64,000 bases of DNA from Zygnema cylindricum (lineage: Eukaryota; Streptophyta; Zygnematophyceae; Zygnematales; Zygnemataceae): NCBI GenBank assembly GCA_037447655.1, contig JBBHKE010001964.1, positions 97,785 to 161,784 of the forward strand, in the 5' to 3' direction. The translations under genes and the position numbers were made by a program. The notes below the pieces were generated by a model that was given only the letters and a program-made list of their open reading frames with translations, searched no databases and had not been told where the DNA came from. Shown here in pieces: positions 32,616 through 45,103 of this stretch (the first letter of the stretch is position 1; every line of letters begins with the position of its first letter).

Positions 32616-33666
32616 TGTAGAAACTAATGGTTTTATTAGTATTTTCTAGGTCTGAAAAGAAATATAGAAGTCGAGGCAGTCTATCTCTAACTTCTCTCTC
32701 CAACTCTCAAACTTGTCGCAGTCACTGAGAAATTGGAGAGGAAGCTAGAGCCATGGCTACCTTGGCTATCCTGAGGTTTACGGGAATTTTATATTAGGGT
32801 TTCTATATATTTAATTAAAATGTATGTGCCGGCGGCAGGATTTGATCCTTGTACCTGCCGGCCGGCAGACACAGTGTAGCCGGTAGCCTTAGCCGTTTCA
32901 TCTAGCGGTAGTGTTACCTAGCATATAGTTTGATAATAATTTAAATATGTATACGTGCGATAAACCATCTAACAAGAATTAAGTACGGGATACATAGATC
33001 CAGTAATATGTAATGTACGACTTACGGTACGGACATAAATCAGTACCGCGCATTTGTTTCGTAAATGAAACAAATACCGCGCATGTATTTATTACGGCTA
33101 CGATTAAAGCCGAATTTAATCCGACGGCCGGGATTAGCGCCGAGATCGCGGAGGAAGATTTCGGCGGTTTGTGGCCATCGCCACATCGGATGACGCGTGG
33201 CGAAATTCCGTTGGATTGTGGAATCTCCGGAGATTATGGCACCGAATCCGGATTTGACATGTGTCGACATTTTGGCCATGTCGTACAATGTCCGTACATA
33301 AAGTACACCGGCAGCTGTACTTTTGCGTACGGAACTCAATTCTGATTGGTTCCGTACATCAGTAGATAGAGTCTGTGAGAGAGATAGGACTTAGAAAAAT
33401 TAGAAGATAGGACCCTCTCTCCCAGAGAGCTTCTGTACAAAAGGTCAACTTTGACCCTCCATAACTTACTGCTCAGGGGAGCAAATTCAGAGATTCTTTT
33501 TGCTATCGACTCAGGGGAGTCTTGTCTTCACAGGGGTGAAGTTGGTCAGAGTTTTTGTCTGCCAGGGTGGCAGTTATTTTTGCTTAAACACAAAGGGGTC
33601 AGGATTATCCTAGAGGCTTCTTGGAAGCTGTCCACTCTGAGGACTTATGGAGGTCTCAGAGTTTCA
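32616..33666 (+). repeat. Copia-Y 3' LTR
   Basis: 1,051 bp, equal in length to the 5' copy and differing by eye at two sites near 32976 and 32985. It is followed by the target duplication ATACG. Confidence 0.96.
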
Positions 33667-33671
33667 ATACG

Positions 33672-35600
33672 CATACAATGACGTATATAAAACATACCAC
33701 GTATAATGTTTTTCTTCGTTATCGTGCATTATGGACTTTTTTTTTACTTTTTTTCCGGACTAAACTCGTTATAATAGTAAAAAACATATAACGTAGAGAA
33801 TTAAAAGTGATAGTCGTTCGAATATAGAGAAAGACTTATGATTTCAACTCACCTCTAGCTTTGTTAACTTTTAGTGGAAATGAGCAAACAAGAGATGTCA
33901 CTAGGTACTTGTGTTATTTTGGGGTATATTTGTCATCTTATACCTATTTTCTCATTTTGTATAGACCAATGCTCTAACGTTTTAACAATGTTTTGTTGTT
34001 CTTCTACCACAAAAACAAACATTTATTTAGTAAAGGATAGTTTCGCATTTTAATGCCCATCGGTAAAGGTAATGTTAATTAAAAAAAAGTTATCATTTTT
34101 TTAAATAGCACCAATTTTTTAAGTTTTTACGCAACACGCGACAAGGGTTTGCCATTCCTAATGTGCGCATATGACCGGTTAAAGTATTTTTTTTATTATT
34201 TATTAAAATACACATTTTGATCGTGCTCTTATTAATAATAAAAAAAACAATTGAAAAACACTTACTAAAACATAAATAATCTTAGCTTTACTCGTTTAAT
34301 TGCTTCAATTTTCACCTTCCCTCGCCCAACTTAATCCCATAATAAACCTTTCGAAGTTATTTGGACGAACAACTAAGTCGTTTAGAAAGTGAAAACAAAT
34401 GTTTTTTAAAAGATAACATCATCTAAGAGTAAAATGTATAATTATAATATGTATATAAATCAGTCTTCCCCGAAATATATATATATATATATATATATAA
34501 TAAGTCTTCCCTAAATAAGACTCATGTCATGATCTACCAATTATTATAGGTGCATCAAGTCTGTAGCTAATTTAAGAATAACCATGTACGTTGATAGTCG
34601 AAAGGCGTTGATAAGACCAAATCTATATTCGATTCTTCGAAGCACAAATATTTTCGCCTTCATGTACATCGCGCTACCCACAAATAACACCTTAGCTTGC
34701 ACTGCCACGTTTGAACACATATTTAAAAAATGATGATGGACATTGTTTACTACCCTCTAAGGGGTGGCAAATTGAACAGGGGCGCCACTTTTATTCGTGT
34801 GGTCCGTGACAATAGTGAGACATTACTGTAAACAACTTGAAAATACATATATTAGTATAACATGAGTATAAACTATAATAAACTATAAATATTGGGCTTG
34901 AAAATTCAAATGAACTATACACGATTTCAAACAATAATAAATGTATGTATACATATGTATATATGATTAAATACTATGATTGTCTCCATCAAAGTTAGTC
35001 CAAGGTGGTAGTTACACTTGATGGCTCAACGGGCTGAGTCATATATTCAAAAAATAAAACATGCTCAAAATTATGAATATTGTTTAGCCCTTTTATCTAA
35101 TTCACGATAAGTTAACTTGTTAAATGGACCATTTGAGTTGCTCGCACTTAATGAGCTTTATTTACTTTTTAATTTACAATACACAATGAATTATATCGTT
35201 TGTTGTTAATGCACGTTTTTTTTCCATAGGCCAATCTGTATATTAAAAAAAAAATATCAGGGAATCAAGTATTAAGTCGCAAAAAACAGAGCAAGTTTCG
35301 TCAAAACAGATTGCCAAAGAGTCAAGCTAAAGGGTTTTTCGCCAATAATTCCCAATGGAGTGTAACGCTGGCACATTTGTGTCAAACATATTGTTTAGGA
35401 AAAAAAAAAAAAAATTACAGGAAGTGCGATGGAAAAACCATAAAAAGTACAAAAATGGTACAAAAAAAGAAAATAAAATTTAAGGACTACTAGAGCCATC
35501 AGTAACTAAAAACAAAACAAAACAAACAAATGGGGAAAACAGAGGCAACTAGGATAACTAGTAAAAGTAAAAAAAAAACCAAAGATGACTAGACAAAAAA
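33672..35600. other. AT-rich intergenic DNA
   Basis: No gene recognised. An (AT)n microsatellite lies at 34475-34499. Several A and T homopolymer runs occur around 35240-35480. Confidence 0.5.
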
Positions 35601-35639
35601 TAAAAACCGACTCTATTTGATGCCCCACAGCTCGAACAA

Positions 35640-37270
35640 ATTAAATTCCACACCCTCGAAGATTGTGGATATGGGCTAGATCCCGTGGAGGAAGGTCTGG
35701 GAGGCCTCGCCTATCATCCCCCACCGTGCTTCGACGGAGAAGGGCCCCGGCTTACGCTCGTTGAAGGGCAATTAATACACACAAACGGTAAAAAACAACG
35801 AGAACGCTTTGGGGAGGACTCTTTGGACCCTCGGATTCAAAAGCTATCCTAACACAGTTTCAAAGAAAATCATCGAAAGACTTGTCCAAAGAACCAAAAA
35901 TCTTTGTTGCAAATGAGACAAACTGGTCCGCCTGGTCTCGGTGAGCGTAATCCCATTCCTTTGAAGCCATAGAGTCCGGAGGCGCTACGCCCGTATGCAC
36001 TGCCGCGCGAGAAGAAACTTGGGTCCCAGTCGGAGCAGTAAGGACCACATCACCCAAGGTTCGCCCAATCTCGTGGAGGAAAACCAAGTAAACCCGAAGA
36101 CTTCGGAGACCACTAGATTGGGAACTAGGAGGTAAGATATTAGAAACTTCCCTTTTTATAGTGTAGCCTGCTTCGACGCCAATCGCAGCAAACGCATCAC
36201 GAAACAAATCATGCGCCACTCTACGTTCACCCCCCGGTGAGCAACAAAGTAAATGGATGCAGTCAAAGTCAATAGGTCGGTTGCAAACACAGTTGGGGCG
36301 CCCAAGAATTGGGGGGTGAGGCAAACCCAAACGAAGGCAGATACCACAGGTAAACCAGTCAACCGTTAAACGAAGTGTCGTAAAAACGGGTGTTGCTTGT
36401 AACCACGCACCAGCCCCCGGCCCAAAACACAAGGGTAAACGAGCACGCGATAGAGCTTTAGGTAGCGCGTATAACAAATAATATAATTCAACGGTTGCCA
36501 ATTTCTCGGATATGCGTTTTTGCAAATGGAAGTTACTATCAGCAATAAGAGACAGAAAGGGTGGCGCTTTGTTTTGGGCATCAAGCGGAAAGAGGGCACG
36601 AGCGGAGAGAAGTGATGAAAAGGAAAAAGATTGTCTTCTATTTTAGGGACGACTTGTGCTATAATGGGAAAATCATTTGCTATAAAACGGGAAGTGATGG
36701 CGGGAGCCACCAAAGCCTAACTACCCAAATAAGGCGCAGGATCAACTCGAGCCATCGTAATCAAACTTAAACTCCCGTTGGAAGATGGAAGGCTAGCCTG
36801 ATGGCGTGCAAATGAGCCCTCTGGTTGATAAAAAATCCCATGCCCAAAGAGGTGATGGAGAACACTAAAAAGTCAATCGTCAAACTCCTTTAGAGATGAC
36901 AAAAATAGAGTCGTTGATGATAATGTCCGATCGAGATAGAGAGGACGTTGAGCAAAACAACGATTGAGGATTCTAAATGCCACCTGGGAGTCAGAGAGCT
37001 TAGGAAGGTCATGAGAGTGCGAGAGGTCCTCCAACAAAGCATCAGTGACAACTTGGTTAAAAAATGATAGGGCACCGATAGTAGAGCCTACAACCTTAAT
37101 ACCATATGTCGGAGATGCAATTTGAAAACCCAGAGGAACAAAGAAGTTTGAAGGTAAGCCTTGCGGGCACCAAGCCACACATTTAGATGGCTTAAGTGAC
37201 AAACTAATCCGACGAAGTTGCTCCGCAAAATGGGAAAATGTAGATAAAAGTTGGTCATGAGGGCCCACAA
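35640..37270 (-). pseudogene. Non-LTR retrotransposon (LINE) C-terminal fragment, decayed
   Basis: Read on the minus strand. The piece 37268-36873 resembles an RT thumb region (LSLKPSKCVAW, then GIKVVGSTIG, then SDSQVAF). The piece 36525-35860 has the GPGAGAWLQATP motif, a CVC...HLLC zinc-like cluster, GGERRVAHD, and a tail typical of the R2-like elements found in many plants and protists. Between them the frame shifts, with traces in the frame 36713-36366. The fragment has no 5' half. Its right edge abuts a truncated MITE near 37270, which suggests a shared breakpoint. Family assignment below LINE is an inference. Confidence 0.7.
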
Positions 37271-37275
37271 TATGA

Positions 37276-37777
37276 GTTAATTTACTTAAGTACTCTATAT
37301 TGGGTTATATCGGCAGTGATTATCCGCGCTGAAATTATGAACGCTAAATTACGTAGACGTACAAAATCTGTCAGTCCGTATAGTTTTGACGTCATTATGA
37401 CGCTAGTACTATTTGTCGCGCTGAATGTCAGTTAATGTTCACACTGACGATGATGCTGTCGACGGACGAGAGTTATGCGAATGACTTTTATTCGATGTGA
37501 CTGATTTTTTGTTTAGTGCGATTTCACGTGCGAGCACGATTCTATTAAATCATTATTTGTACCTTTTTACTTATAAAAGTAGAATTATGCACGGTCGGAC
37601 GTCGTCCGTACTCCACACTAATTAAAACGAACCTATATTAGATTCTTTCACGCTAATTAAACCTTACCCTAAATAGTATAATGAAAAATTTAGAATCATT
37701 TACTCTATTTAAGGTGATTGAGTCAAAATTTAGGGCGACCGAATTAGCGTTATTTACTCTAATTACGATTCGCGGTG
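37276..37777. mobile_element. CACCG MITE, 0.5-kb subfamily, left-truncated
   Basis: Collinear with 48644-49143. The right end is ATTACGATTCGCGGTG followed by TA. The left terminus is absent at the junction with the LINE fragment. Confidence 0.7.
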
Positions 37778-37905
37778 TACTATATCGGTTTTATCGGCCC
37801 GATGCATGATGAGATGCGAAGCCTTGGCATACAATATCAAAAGGCGTAGATCAAGGAGTTCCCCCCATCCAAGCCGTTTGTGAGCACATGGGCTCTTAAG
37901 GGTAC

Positions 37906-38127
37906 GTCCCCATATATTAAAGTATCGACTTTAATCTGTCGTTTTCACCGTTAACGTAGTTCCGTACGAGAAAAACTTTATTTGTACAAAAAAATCAATT
38001 CTTTAAAAGTACAGCAAACCTGAAGTCGATACTTTGAATGTACTCCATGTTTGTCGTCATGTGAACGCATTTTGGCGTTTTCCTTTTTTCGACCCCCGGG
38101 CAAGAGAATCCAGCCCGTTAAAAAACT
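37906..38127. mobile_element. Harbinger-like MITE, left-end fragment
   Basis: Starts GGGTACGTCCCCATAT after TAA and follows the left part of H3 (18793 onward) through GACCCCCGGGCAAGAGAATCC, then homology stops. Confidence 0.6.
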
Positions 38128-38722
38128 CTTGACAATTTCGTTCATATAGATATTTCATTATTTTGTCGCTTAGGGTATTTTCGCATGTAACCGAAACTTA
38201 GTCTTTCTACTTTATTTTTTAGTGAAGATTCTTCGTACATATTTCAGAGCATTCGATGTAAACGCAAATAACTTGTCACTTAAAATAGTGACTTACGTAG
38301 ACGTGTACGAATAATTGTGACAGATGAAGTGGGACATAAAATGAGGCGAAACTTCCACTCGCCTTCAATTTGAGGCGTTTCTCCGCACGCTATACAATTT
38401 TTGTGACTTCGTAATGTCCGTACGCCACATTGTCGACGTGTCGAAACCCTAAAATACCTTTCGCTGTCGCACAGAATTTGCGGTTTCGTTTATCGTCTTC
38501 CCACTTGCCGACAGGTGGCCAATATTTTTCATACGCCGTATGTGTGAAGACACGTGTTTTTGAGAGAGACGGCCCCTGTACGGATCAGCGCACGCAAAAC
38601 ATTACGCACAGGCTGGAAACGTGCAGTGTGTTTTTTTTTTGGTACTCCACGCACAAAAATTGTAAAAAACTTCAGACACGTGCGGCAGTGTCTGCCTATT
38701 CGCTCATCTAATTGGACTGTAT

Positions 38723-38746
38723 TTCAAATCACCTCGCGAGGTGATT
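38723..38746. repeat. Perfect 24-bp palindrome within H0
   Basis: It is centred on CACCTCGCGAGGTG, and the same perfect palindrome (22 bp or more) recurs at 62034-62055 in a related element; a decayed form is at 19029-19048. Confidence 0.85.
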
Positions 38747-38927
38747 TGATGTAAAGTTTGAACATGTGTTGAAAGGACGCGAAAGTGGGTCGAAATGCGC
38801 TAAACGACAAATTGTATCACGCTAAACGACAAATTACTGTACGTATAAAGTTTCAGGGTAACGCAACTTGTACGGTGGTAATTTTTATTTTTTGGTACAG
38901 CTGCGGATATTCTCGTTTTTTTTCTAA

Positions 38928-39623
38928 GGGCGTGTCCCCATGTGTTCAAGTAAGGGTTTTTTTCCGTCGTTTACACAGAAAATGGGACTCCTTACTTGAA
39001 AATATTACGCCGTACGAAAAATGGGCAAAAACTCAAATAGAGTTTGCGTCATCTTGGAACTTGAAAGGTACGACGATTTGGCAGTATTATCATCGCGACC
39101 CACTTCCACGTCATCTTGACACTTGCAATGAAATCAAATCGCGACCTGCTTTTAATCAAAATACTACCCTATTGACGAATAGAAATCTTGGGTTGCACGC
39201 GTCAAAAGTTTTCATTTGTAGTTTTGCAGTTGGGAGAATACACGAAAAAAAAATTGTTTGTCCGTTTGCTTATGTTGTCCACTTGTGGGCGTCTACAAAT
39301 GTCATTTTGTAGACGTAGGCGATTGCTTATGTCGTTCACGTGTGGGCGTCAACAAATGACAGTTGGCGTCGACAATTGTCCCAGTATATCAGGAGCTCTT
39401 TGCGGCGTACAAATGTCCGCAGTTTGTTCCGAGATCGTTGGCGCCTACAAATGTCAGCAATTTGGGTTTCGCAAGTATTGGCGACGTGTACATATGCCAC
39501 ATATTCAAAATAATGAACGCGCAAGTAACGATTCACATAGGCACACTTTGAAAAGTACACCGTAAAATCAGCGCTAAATTCCAAAATAACGTTTCAAAAT
39601 ATCGGTTACATGGGGACACGCCC
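38928..39623. mobile_element. Harbinger-like MITE H1, 696 bp, nested in H0
   Basis: Inverted ends GGGCGTGTCCCCATGT and ACATGGGGACACGCCC match perfectly and are flanked by TAA on both sides (38925-38927, 39624-39626). A TWA duplication is diagnostic of PIF/Harbinger. Confidence 0.88.
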
Positions 39624-39685
39624 TAAGTTATGGAAGAAAACGACAAAAAATAACTGTAACTTTAGCACATGCGAAAATACCCTTA

Positions 39686-40632
39686 GGGCGTGTGCCCATG
39701 TAACCGAAATTTTGAAACGTTACTTTGGAATTTAGCGCAGATTTTACAGTGTACTTTTCAAAATGTTCCTATGTCATTCATTACTTGCGCTTTCATTACT
39801 TCAAATTTGTGACAGTCGTAGACGTCTACAATATGTGCGACAGACTACGAAACGAAATGTAGATTACTGCGAAACTTCCTAAAATAAGTGACGTCTACAA
39901 AAACGGCGACGGTTGTAGACGTCGAGGTTTTTCTGACATCGGAGATGTTTAGGGTTTTGACGTTGCGAAGTCACGCCACGCTATGACGTCATTAGTACGT
40001 AAACATTCCGCCATGGCTTCCGATTTCTTTTATTTATCTTTTATCATTCGATATGCCGTCAAACTACCACCAAAGATATTCAAAAAAAAGATAAAAAAAA
40101 TATATCTTTCATTTTAAACCATCATTGCCGCATTTCATTTAGGGGAGAGAGAAACAAGAGCGATCGAGTGAGAAAGAGGAAGAGAGACGAGGACGACGTA
40201 AACTTTTGCAAAGGACCCATGAAGGAAAGTGGAGGTCCGAGACCCCTGCAAGTTTTTTTCCGTACAAGTTTGTCATTTTCTTATGTGCATGCTCGTGACG
40301 AGCAGTGAAAAAAATAGCGTGTACTTTCCTTCGTGCAATTTTTTTTGAAAACGTTTGACGCATGCAATCCAGGTTTCCTATTCGTCAATAGGATGTTATT
40401 TTGATTAAAATCAGGTCGCGATTTGATTCCAGTGCAAGTGTGAAGATGAGCTGGAAATGGGTCGCGTTGATAATAACGCCAAATTGCCGTACCTTCCAAG
40501 TTCCAAGATGACGCAAAATGTACTTGTGTTTTTGCCCATTTTTCGTACGGCGTAATATTTTCTCGTTGGAAGTCCCATTTTCTGTGTAAACGACGGGAAA
40601 AAACCCTTACTTGAACACATGGGCACACGCCC
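39686..40632. mobile_element. Harbinger-like MITE H2, 947 bp
   Basis: Inverted ends GGGCGTGTGCCCATGT and ACATGGGCACACGCCC are flanked by TTA on both sides. Its left TTA (39683-39685) is also the right target duplication of H0. The interior carries CGTCTACAA/GTGACG motifs in inverted order relative to H3. Confidence 0.88.
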
Positions 40633-40635
40633 TTA

Positions 40636-41962
40636 CTCAACTTCATAAGGAAAAACGAACATTTTTCTTTTGTAAAACCAAAGTAGAACAAACTCGCATT
40701 CCAACAACGAGCACGGCGATTCCCAGTTTTAAGCGGTGCATGACATGTTTTTTTCCGTACGCTATCGCCTCGTCACGTCGGAAATATGAAAAAATGCCAT
40801 ATGCAGCAGACTACATTTTTGTGTATCGTGGCGTACTGTGGACCATTTATTTCCATAGCGTCCTAAAATAGGTTTGTTCACCCAATATCGCAAACAGGAA
40901 GTACGCTGACCAAGTCTATTAGCAGTGGGAGGTGTAGGAAACTGCTCTGAATCAGCCAATCATGTGAGTCTATCGACTTCATCCTCACCGCCTTTCGAGT
41001 ATCAGCCGAGATATGCCAAAAAGTGTCGGTGCTGTTGTCGGTTTCTATTCTTGTGTCCGAAATACGAGCATTTGTTGACTTGCCGTACACTGTACACAAA
41101 AGTCAAGTCCTACGTGACGTGGCAGCGCAGGAATGGAGCACATATTCTATGACCATGGTAAGGTATGATGTCCTTCCGCCAGGTTTGCCCATATCGAGCA
41201 GCAAACTCGCCAAAACGACAAAAATGTACGCGTCCGACCAGAGTACGGATCGCGCAGAAAATGTCGCATCCATACGGATAAGACAGCACGTCAAGTCGTC
41301 AACGGCCCATGTGAAAAAGTCCAACGATCAGGGGATCCGTGTCGGGAAGATTGTGCGTCTGTCGTCACGTTGAAGCTGAAACTGGTATGACTAAGTCTGC
41401 TGAGCTGTCCGACTAATTATAAATATCCACGTGGCACCCAGTGCTCTCGGCAACAAGCCTGCATGATTCCAGATATTCTCTCGACTGTCGGTTTTTACCC
41501 GGGGAGTCCATAATTCAAACGTCCGTCATTTTGTCAGAAAGCGGGACGTGGCACAACACGAGGAGAAATGTCGGTCCATTTTCCTGGACATATCTGCATT
41601 TCTTTTACCGTACGCAGAAGTTTTTTGTCTTCTTCCATCCCATTTACCCTGTCGGTGGTCCTTATAAGTGTTTCCAAGGTCCTATTTGGTCTGTATTGGA
41701 GCTTGCACTTTTGACGCTTTAAGTCAGACCGTTAGGTGTTATTTTCAACCGTCAGAAAAAAGTACAGAAGTCGTACGGACGGACGCATCAGCTACGTTTT
41801 CTGTCACGCTATGCAATTTGAACCGAGCCTGGAGCCAATGGCTTAGCCCTAATTCACATGTTTAGCCTTTGTCCACTAGAAAGCGTGGCTAGTTTTGACA
41901 AAAGAATATGAAATCCGGGAAGAAACTAAAACGTTTGAAAATTCTCATATATAACATTTTAC
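40636..41962. other. Intergenic, nothing recognised
   Basis: No domain-bearing frame or paired element ends. Confidence 0.4.
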
Positions 41963-43107
41963 CATAGTTCAAAAGTAGATGAAAGTACACCGATACAATA
42001 TGCCTATTGTACGCAAAAAATACAATATACCCTTAAGACCCATATTGTATTGGCCGAAAAATGAAATAAAATAGTAACAGGGTTGAGTTGCACATGGATC
42101 GATAGAGAATTAAACGTCATGTCTAAATTTGAAAAAAAAACGGACAAAAAAATCTTTTTCTGTGAGTTTTGAGCGACTTTTTATTTAAACCGTCAGATTT
42201 GGACGATGGGACGGTCGCTGATCAAAGTAGTGATCTAAGAAGATCACATGAAAAGCCTATAACACAACTTACGATAGGACTATCGTCAGATTTGGACGAT
42301 CGGATGGTCGCTGATCAAAGTAGCGACTTAAGACCATAGTTCAAAAGTAGGTGAACGTACGCCCATACAATATGCCTATTGTACGCAAAACATACAATAT
42401 GCCCATTAAGACCCATATTGTATTGGCCGCAAAATGAAATAAAATAGTAACAAGGTTGAGTTGCACATCGATCGATAGAGAATTAAACGACATGTCTAAA
42501 TTTTGAAAAAAAATCGGACAAAAAAAAATATTTATGTGAGTTTTGAGGGACTTTTTGTTAAAACCGTCAGATTTGGACGATCGGACGGTCGCTGATCAAA
42601 GTAGGCGATTTAAAAATATCACATGAAAAGCCCATAACACAACTTATGAAAGGACAATCTGTCATATTAGCGTCTGCAATTTTGAGGGCCACACTAAATA
42701 AAGCCTCAAATTGACCAACCAGGCAGTATGGGACGATAAAAAAAAAATACCACACTGCCAAAAAAATTACCAAAATTTACGGACCAACCCCGTTGGTGGC
42801 TTTTCCCCCGGAATGTCATCCTACGCCGTGTCAGTTCGCTAAAAAAATTCGTCCGGCGGCGTGCGCTGTACTTTGATCTTACGTCAGATTCGGACGCTCG
42901 TACAGGAGTGTGCACGTCGCACACACATACAGTATGCCTACGTTGCGCGAGTTTTGTGCAAAGTTTTGTGCGCCTACCAAAGGCCTACCATAAAAAAGCC
43001 TACTTTTGAACTATGCTTAATACGATCACATGAAAAGCCCATAACACAACTTACGATGAAGGCGCCGACAAAAGACCTACAATAGAAACGCCTACTTTTG
43101 AAGTATG
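41963..43107. mobile_element. hAT-like MITE (CATAGTTC family), outer copy of a nested pair
   Basis: Begins CATAGTTCAAAAGTAG and ends CTACTTTTGAAGTATG. The perfect 8-bp duplication CATTTTAC is at 41955-41962 and 43108-43115. The copy at 42335-43015 is inserted into it, about 90 bases from its right end. Confidence 0.87.
42335..43015. mobile_element. hAT-like MITE, inner copy, 681 bp
   Basis: CATAGTTC ends are inverted, flanked by CTTAAGAC on the left and CTTAATAC on the right, an 8-bp duplication with one mismatch. Confidence 0.85.
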
Positions 43108-43115
43108 CATTTTAC

Positions 43116-43319
43116 GGATATTTTGACCGTCTATTTTACTTTAAGATCAACACTAAAATCTGGATGAGCTACAGTAATTTTGCTTTTGGTGACGACGAAA
43201 TGGCTTCTCCATTCCCAGATTTTAAACGGACACTTTCGTGTTATTTTCTACCTTTAAAACAATAAAAAAAAGGATCTTTCTATTTCCATAAAGTACACGC
43301 GTAAAAAATTAATTGGCAG
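43116..43319. other. Spacer between MITE pair and repeat RX
   Basis: Nothing recognised. Confidence 0.3.
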
Positions 43320-44235
43320 GGCTGATTCCCCGCGGCTTGCCAAATCGTACGGTTTCACACGTCGATTCTTACGTGTCACTGCGTCGGCAAAATTATTGAG
43401 CGCAATATTAATCTAGAGAATCTAAATGGCAACTAATGGAAAAACTGCCGGCCGGTTTAATTGATTTCATTCTGATTTCCACATTACACATAACGACAAA
43501 ATAACATACTATCATTGTCCATCACAAACCACTAGAAACTGTCGGCGTCTTTTTGTACGGCTATTATTGGCGTTTTTGCGATGCGATAATGGAAGATTCT
43601 CAAAAGATCTGAATTTAGCAGTCAGGAAAGTACAGGCCTGGACCACAAAGAGTCTGGCACGACTGTCTTTTCTAGTTGGAAAAAACTGATTATTTTTGTC
43701 CGATTCGCCAACCTGCCAACTCGTACTAACGGCATTCTTTAACATTGCCCAGCCAGACCCAACACGTGTAATTTTAAGAGGAACGGCGCATAAAAATGCC
43801 AGAAGCTTGTCAGTGTTCGCACGTGTATAAGCATTTACCAACGTTTTCGAAGCTGCTGTCTATCTCCAAACGTGTCAACCTAATTTTACCACAACAAGTT
43901 AAAAAGTTAAACAAATTAAGAACAAATTTACTCATGACCACTTAAAAATGTACACGTGTGAATAGACTAATCTCCGCCGTCCGTGTCCCGTCTTCCCCGA
44001 AACTGGATTTTAGCAAAACTCTAAAAGAGAACAACAGGCAATCATGCGGGCCACGTATGCAGGTGATGCCAGCCAACAGGTGTGACATTCTGTGGCATGG
44101 ACCTGGAAGGCCACGCACGCCGTACTTTACTAGTGTGAATCCCGAAGGGTACAGTAGCCCGCTACCAGCCAAATGCCGCCCATGCGCGGAAAAAGCGCAT
44201 AGAATCACGATAATTCCTCCAAAAGGGGAATAGTG
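43320..44235. repeat. Unclassified dispersed repeat RX, copy 2
   Basis: Same orientation and block order as 20035-20985. Directly to its right a short direct repeat of CATACTTTTTTTCGTGCGGACA-like units (two copies) occurs at about 44241-44288. Confidence 0.7.
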
Positions 44236-44289
44236 CGAAGACATACTTTTTTTTCGTGCGGACACATACTTTTTTTCGTGCGGACACAG

Positions 44290-45103
44290 CAAGATCCGTT
44301 GTCTCGAACGGCTGTTTGTCCGGAATTGCCAAATATCTGCAAGGACAGGCCCAATCTGGCAGTCTAGACGGCCGTTAGAGGCCGGTCCCGATAACTTAGC
44401 GGCCGTTAGGGTCAGCAGGAACTTCTGAACCGCTGAACGTGTATTTTGCGATTTCTTCGGGTAAAAGGAAAGGAGAAAGTTCACATTTCCTGTGTATTAC
44501 TATTTCTGAGTGCTTTCTAGTAAAAATGTTTCTTTAATTGCCGATATACGAGTGACGAGCTGTCGGTCGTCACGTAAATCCGTACAGAAGTATAAATCTG
44601 GTGTGTCCTCACAAAATTTAGGGTTTCTCCGTACATATCCAGTATTTGAGTCGGCGCGACCCTTACCGAGGGTCAAAATGCGGACCTGGCCTTGCCTTGT
44701 TGGAGCGGCTGCTGCCGTACTGGCTGCGCAGAACACGGCCACGAAGGTCACATAACGTTAAAACACTGGTCCGTAAAAAACGAGAAACCGGATACGAGAT
44801 CTGCCGCCTGCTCAGAAGAAAACAAACGCCATGTGCCATTCTCTTCGCAGCCTCCTTTCCACTAGAAGCCGGCAAAGCCCATATTGTTTTGTCGTGTAGT
44901 GGCCTCAATAGTAAGTTTTTCAGCAGCACTGAATCCTGTTTTGCATTGAATTATAAATTTTATACGAATTTTATCAGATTAAAACAAATAAAATACTAAT
45001 ATGCGCGAAAACGAACAGAAACGCTATTTGCAGTGTACGGGATTTTAATCGTTTTCGCATATTTTAACTGTGCGCTGACCATGAAAAGAACTACAGTTCA
45101 GTA
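44290..45103. other. Intergenic, nothing recognised
   Basis: Several overlapping open frames of 80-120 codons exist on both strands, but none has a recognisable domain. Confidence 0.4.

Larger units (their letters stand above)
27214..33666 (+). mobile_element. Copia-Y: complete, very young Ty1-copia retrotransposon
   Basis: A full-length element of 6,453 bp. It has two 1,051-bp LTRs beginning TGTAGAAAC and ending GAGTTTCA, flanked by the 5-bp duplication ATACG (27209-27213, 33667-33671). By eye the LTRs differ at only two positions, about 361 and 370 bases from the LTR start, so the insertion is recent. Domain order is Gag, zinc knuckle, protease, integrase, RT, RNase H, which defines Ty1-copia. 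The primer site is the anticodon arm of initiator tRNA-Met. A frameshift between protease and integrase probably prevents a full polyprotein in this copy. Confidence 0.97.
38173..39682. mobile_element. Harbinger-like MITE H0, containing H1
   Basis: The ends GGGTATTTTCGCATGT and its inverted match GCGAAAATACCC are flanked by TTA at both sides (38170-38172, 39683-39685). It has a perfect palindrome at 38723-38746. H1 is inserted at 38928-39623. Read in reverse, the right part matches the left part of the element at 61798. Confidence 0.78.

Noticed and set aside
36366-36713. Separate gene overlapping the LINE fragment
   Set aside because: It is a frame-shifted part of the same LINE relic and has no independent domain.
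43512-44755. Several 80-180-codon frames around repeat RX
   Set aside because: The corresponding frames in the other RX copy are not maintained, and no domain is recognisable.
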